Assembly (NCBI GenBank): GCA_026125865.1
Contig: JAHCKI010000104.1
Span: 1-7,690 of the forward strand
DNA from: Rhodospirillales bacterium
GTDB lineage: Bacteria > Pseudomonadota > Alphaproteobacteria > Rhodospirillales > Defluviicoccaceae
DNA length: 7,690 nucleotides
Direction of reading: 5' to 3'
The notes beneath the pieces are model-generated. The model saw nothing but the letters and a program-made list of their open reading frames with translations, did not search any database and was not told the origin of the DNA. This document shows positions 6,241-7,690 of this stretch, piece after piece; within the stretch, counting starts at the first letter, position 1, and every line of letters begins with the position of its first letter. A program made the position numbers and the translations under genes.

Positions 6241-6492
6241 TCGAAGAACCCAAAAACCCTACGCCGCGCCCTTGGCCTTCACACGGGAAGAGTTCGCGGC
6301 GCGGCATCAAATCCCGATCGTCACGTTGCGGGACTGGGAGCAGGAACGCACAGAACCGGACCAACCCGCCGGAGCACCGCGCGGGCGTTCTCTAAATCCT
6401 GAGATTCCAGAGCCTATCACAAGGCGATCGCGAGCGACCCGGAGACGGTGAGTCGAACTTTATCGCCACCCTCTCTCCATCAGTCCGCTTGA
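6241..6492 (+). pseudogene. Broken Xre/HigA/NadS-type antitoxin gene
   Basis: Three pieces in two frames reassemble a helix-turn-helix antitoxin C-terminus. Frame from 6241: SKNPKTLRRALGL, ending at 6279. One extra base (6280) shifts the frame. From 6281: TREEFAARHQIPIVTLRDWE and on through ...EPDQPA to 6370. Then 41 bp intervene (6371-6411) where one codon is expected, a net insertion of 38 bp. From 6412: AYHKAIASDPETVSRTLSP to the TGA at 6490-6492. The order LRRALGL-T-EEFAAR-IP-TLRDWEQ-EPDQPA-RAY-AI-DPE matches the DNA-binding antitoxin family paired with HigB/RelE-like toxins. The two lesions total 39 bp, so the ends are in register but the middle is not, and intact protein cannot be made. 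The true 5' end is unclear: upstream sequence runs into the structured element at 6016-6196. No toxin gene is visible. Recognition is by motif memory, not a search. Confidence 0.75.
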
Positions 6493-6541
6493 CTTCGGCA
6501 ACTTCCGTCAGACACGATTGTGCACCATGGATAGCGGAAGA

Positions 6542-6571
6542 ACCGCGCGAAAGGGTTCCCTTTTGCGCGGT
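6542..6571. terminator. Strong 14-bp hairpin between convergent genes
   Basis: ACCGCGCGAAAGGG (6542-6555) pairs with CCCTTTTGCGCGGT (6558-6571) at 13 of 14 positions, the exception being a possible G-U pair; two bases separate the arms. It lies between the end of the antitoxin remnant (+) and the end of the AlbA_2-like gene (-), where a bidirectional terminator would sit. Neither side has a real T-run, only TTCTTCC on the minus strand. It is a likely terminator or 3' protecting stem rather than a canonical one. Confidence 0.5.
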
Positions 6572-6660
6572 CGCGAATCCGGTTTCCAACAGCTTTCGAC
6601 CGTTCAGACCAAGTGATCGGATGGCCCGAGTTTAGCCAATTCCGGACCAAAGACCGTTCG

Positions 6661-7690
6661 TCAAAAACGCCCCTGCCTTAACCGTTCAGTTTCTTCTATG
6701 ACAATTTGCATCGGCAACTCGAAGAACGTGAATCGCTCGTACAAGGGCACCAACATGGGGTGCAAGACTTCCGCTAGGTTATCATCGATTTCCGTCGCAG
6801 CCGCCCGCGTTTCGACTGTGGCTTCTCTGTCATTGCAAACGTAATTGTCGAACATCACCCGTCGATGGCCGATGCTTGTTAGAATGCGGTTTTGAAGCCC
6901 GGTGTAGTGGCACCGCACTACGAAAGTCGGATTTTCATCGAAGCTTCGCGCGAACCGTGCAACACAAAGCATGGCCTCTCCGACCCTCCAGATCGGCAGC
7001 GTGACATCGATGCACGATCCTGCTTGGACACCTTCGCTTTCGTCTTCGTCGTACCCCCGCTGAAGAAACAACCGTCCGTCCGGGTGAGCGCGCCAGAAAT
7101 CGCAGTGCGCCGGAGTTCGTAATGGTCTGCCGTCGTCAGGAGCACCAAGCCAGGTTTCGATGAGCCCCTCAAATGGTTGCGGCTCAAACGGTTCTCTGTG
7201 TAGGCTGACGAATGGTCCCCAGCCTGTATGCCTGATCTGTTTGGCCGCATCCAAACGTCGCCGCAGCTCCACTAAACTGGGCGCGGGCAATACATCGAGA
7301 ATCTCAAAGGATAGTTCGTAGTAGCCAAGTGGCATCCTCGCCGCGTCATCTCTCGGAAGTGGATTTATCAGCTCCTGCCATCTCCGTTGAGCATCAACGA
7401 TGAACGAATCAGAGTTTGCGTGCAACTCGTTCAGCGTGTCCCTGGCCTCTTCCGATGGAGCCGCGCCGGCATGGCCTTGCACAATCAACCGAATGGCATC
7501 CAGCATGTTTTCTCGACCGGCCTTCACGCATCGGTCTAACAACGCACGCCATTCCTCGGCCGTGTGAGGCTCTTCGCTTCGTGGTCCGGGTTTTCTGATA
7601 TAGCACCGCCGGGCGGAAATAACGCCATTGCAGTCGCGCCGGCTCATTATCGGAACAGTCATTCCCCCCGGAATACATATGAAAGCGTGC
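6661..7690 (-). CDS. C-terminal part of a Schlafen/AlbA_2-type ATP-binding protein (5' end outside window)
   Basis: The frame is open from the right edge to the TGA at 6663-6661, about 342 residues. It begins HAFICIPGG, which looks like the last strand of an N-terminal domain. YIRKPGPRSEEP and a helical region follow. Then come GWGPFVSL, an acidic-aromatic domain with DFWRAHPDGRLFLQRGY, and LPIWRVGEAML. The end has NLAEVLHPMLVPLYERF and FFELPMQIVIEE. I recall this arrangement from proteins annotated as ATP-binding/helix-turn-helix with an AlbA_2 (Schlafen) domain at the N-terminus, which would lie beyond 7690. An ATG at 7660-7662 could start a 333-residue protein, but the GGGGGGA touching it is too close for a ribosome site and it would cut the domain, so it is probably an internal Met. 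Composition appears less GC-rich than the lysA operon, hinting at acquisition. Cellular role is unknown; some AlbA_2 proteins act in defence or regulation. Confidence 0.65.
   Translation of the reverse strand, partial: HAFICIPGGMTVPIMSRRDCNGVISARRCYIRKPGPRSEEPHTAEEWRALLDRCVKAGRENMLDAIRLIVQGHAGAAPSEEARDTLNELHANSDSFIVDAQRRWQELINPLPRDDAARMPLGYYELSFEILDVLPAPSLVELRRRLDAAKQIRHTGWGPFVSLHREPFEPQPFEGLIETWLGAPDDGRPLRTPAHCDFWRAHPDGRLFLQRGYDEDESEGVQAGSCIDVTLPIWRVGEAMLCVARFARSFDENPTFVVRCHYTGLQNRILTSIGHRRVMFDNYVCNDREATVETRAAATEIDDNLAEVLHPMLVPLYERFTFFELPMQIVIEETERLRQGRF

Noticed and set aside
5927..6451. Intact 174-codon protein containing the antitoxin motif
   Set aside because: Only about 30 codons (6281-6370) match the antitoxin; the codons before and after match in another frame, showing a broken gene rather than a new protein.

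Overview
The window reads as a piece of an alphaproteobacterial chromosome, most likely of the order Rhodospirillales or a close relative. Three things point there: a TIGR02302/DUF4175 membrane protein encoded directly behind lysA, an MJ0042 zinc-ribbon/DUF3426 protein beside it, and intergenic palindromic repeats of the 'TTGCGAG...GCAATCCA' kind. Base composition is GC-rich with typical codon use up to about 5135. The right end (about 6200-7690) looks less GC-rich. No taxonomy search was possible, so this is inference from gene families.

Layout. Positions 1-163 hold the upstream region of a plus-strand gene with two promoter candidates. 164-1147 (+) encodes a zinc-ribbon/DUF3426 single-pass membrane protein. 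Facing it is a compact minus-strand operon read from right to left: lptM (5007-5135), lysA (4987/4989 GTG start, ending 3676) and the TIGR02302 gene (1190-3679). lptM and lysA are 17 bp apart; lysA and the TIGR02302 gene overlap in a GTGA. In many alphaproteobacteria argH precedes lptM-lysA. Here the sequence upstream of lptM is instead a non-coding, repeat-filled block.

The block from 5136 to about 6240 contains no gene I can support. It holds a hairpin in the lptM leader, one orphan and three tandem copies (149, 171 and 99 bp) of an imperfect palindromic repeat plus a tail fragment, then a second, unrelated palindromic repeat (5846-5876). After that comes a striking stem-rich element (about 6016-6196) that on the minus strand looks like a roughly 180-nt structured RNA ending in six T. 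This is the most interesting unexplained object in the window.

From 6241 to 6492 (+) lies the remnant of an Xre/HigA/NadS-type antitoxin gene broken by a one-base frameshift and a 38-bp insertion. No toxin partner is visible. A strong 14-bp hairpin (6542-6571) separates it from a minus-strand gene that runs off the right edge (6661-7690). That gene encodes the C-terminal part of a protein resembling the Schlafen/AlbA_2-type ATP-binding family.

The left two thirds are therefore conserved housekeeping genes: lysine biosynthesis, an outer-membrane lipoprotein factor and two envelope proteins of unknown function. The right third looks like accessory DNA with repeats, a decayed antitoxin and a possible defence or regulatory gene. 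I see no intact novel multi-gene system inside the window; the structured element at 6016-6196 is the best candidate for something undescribed.
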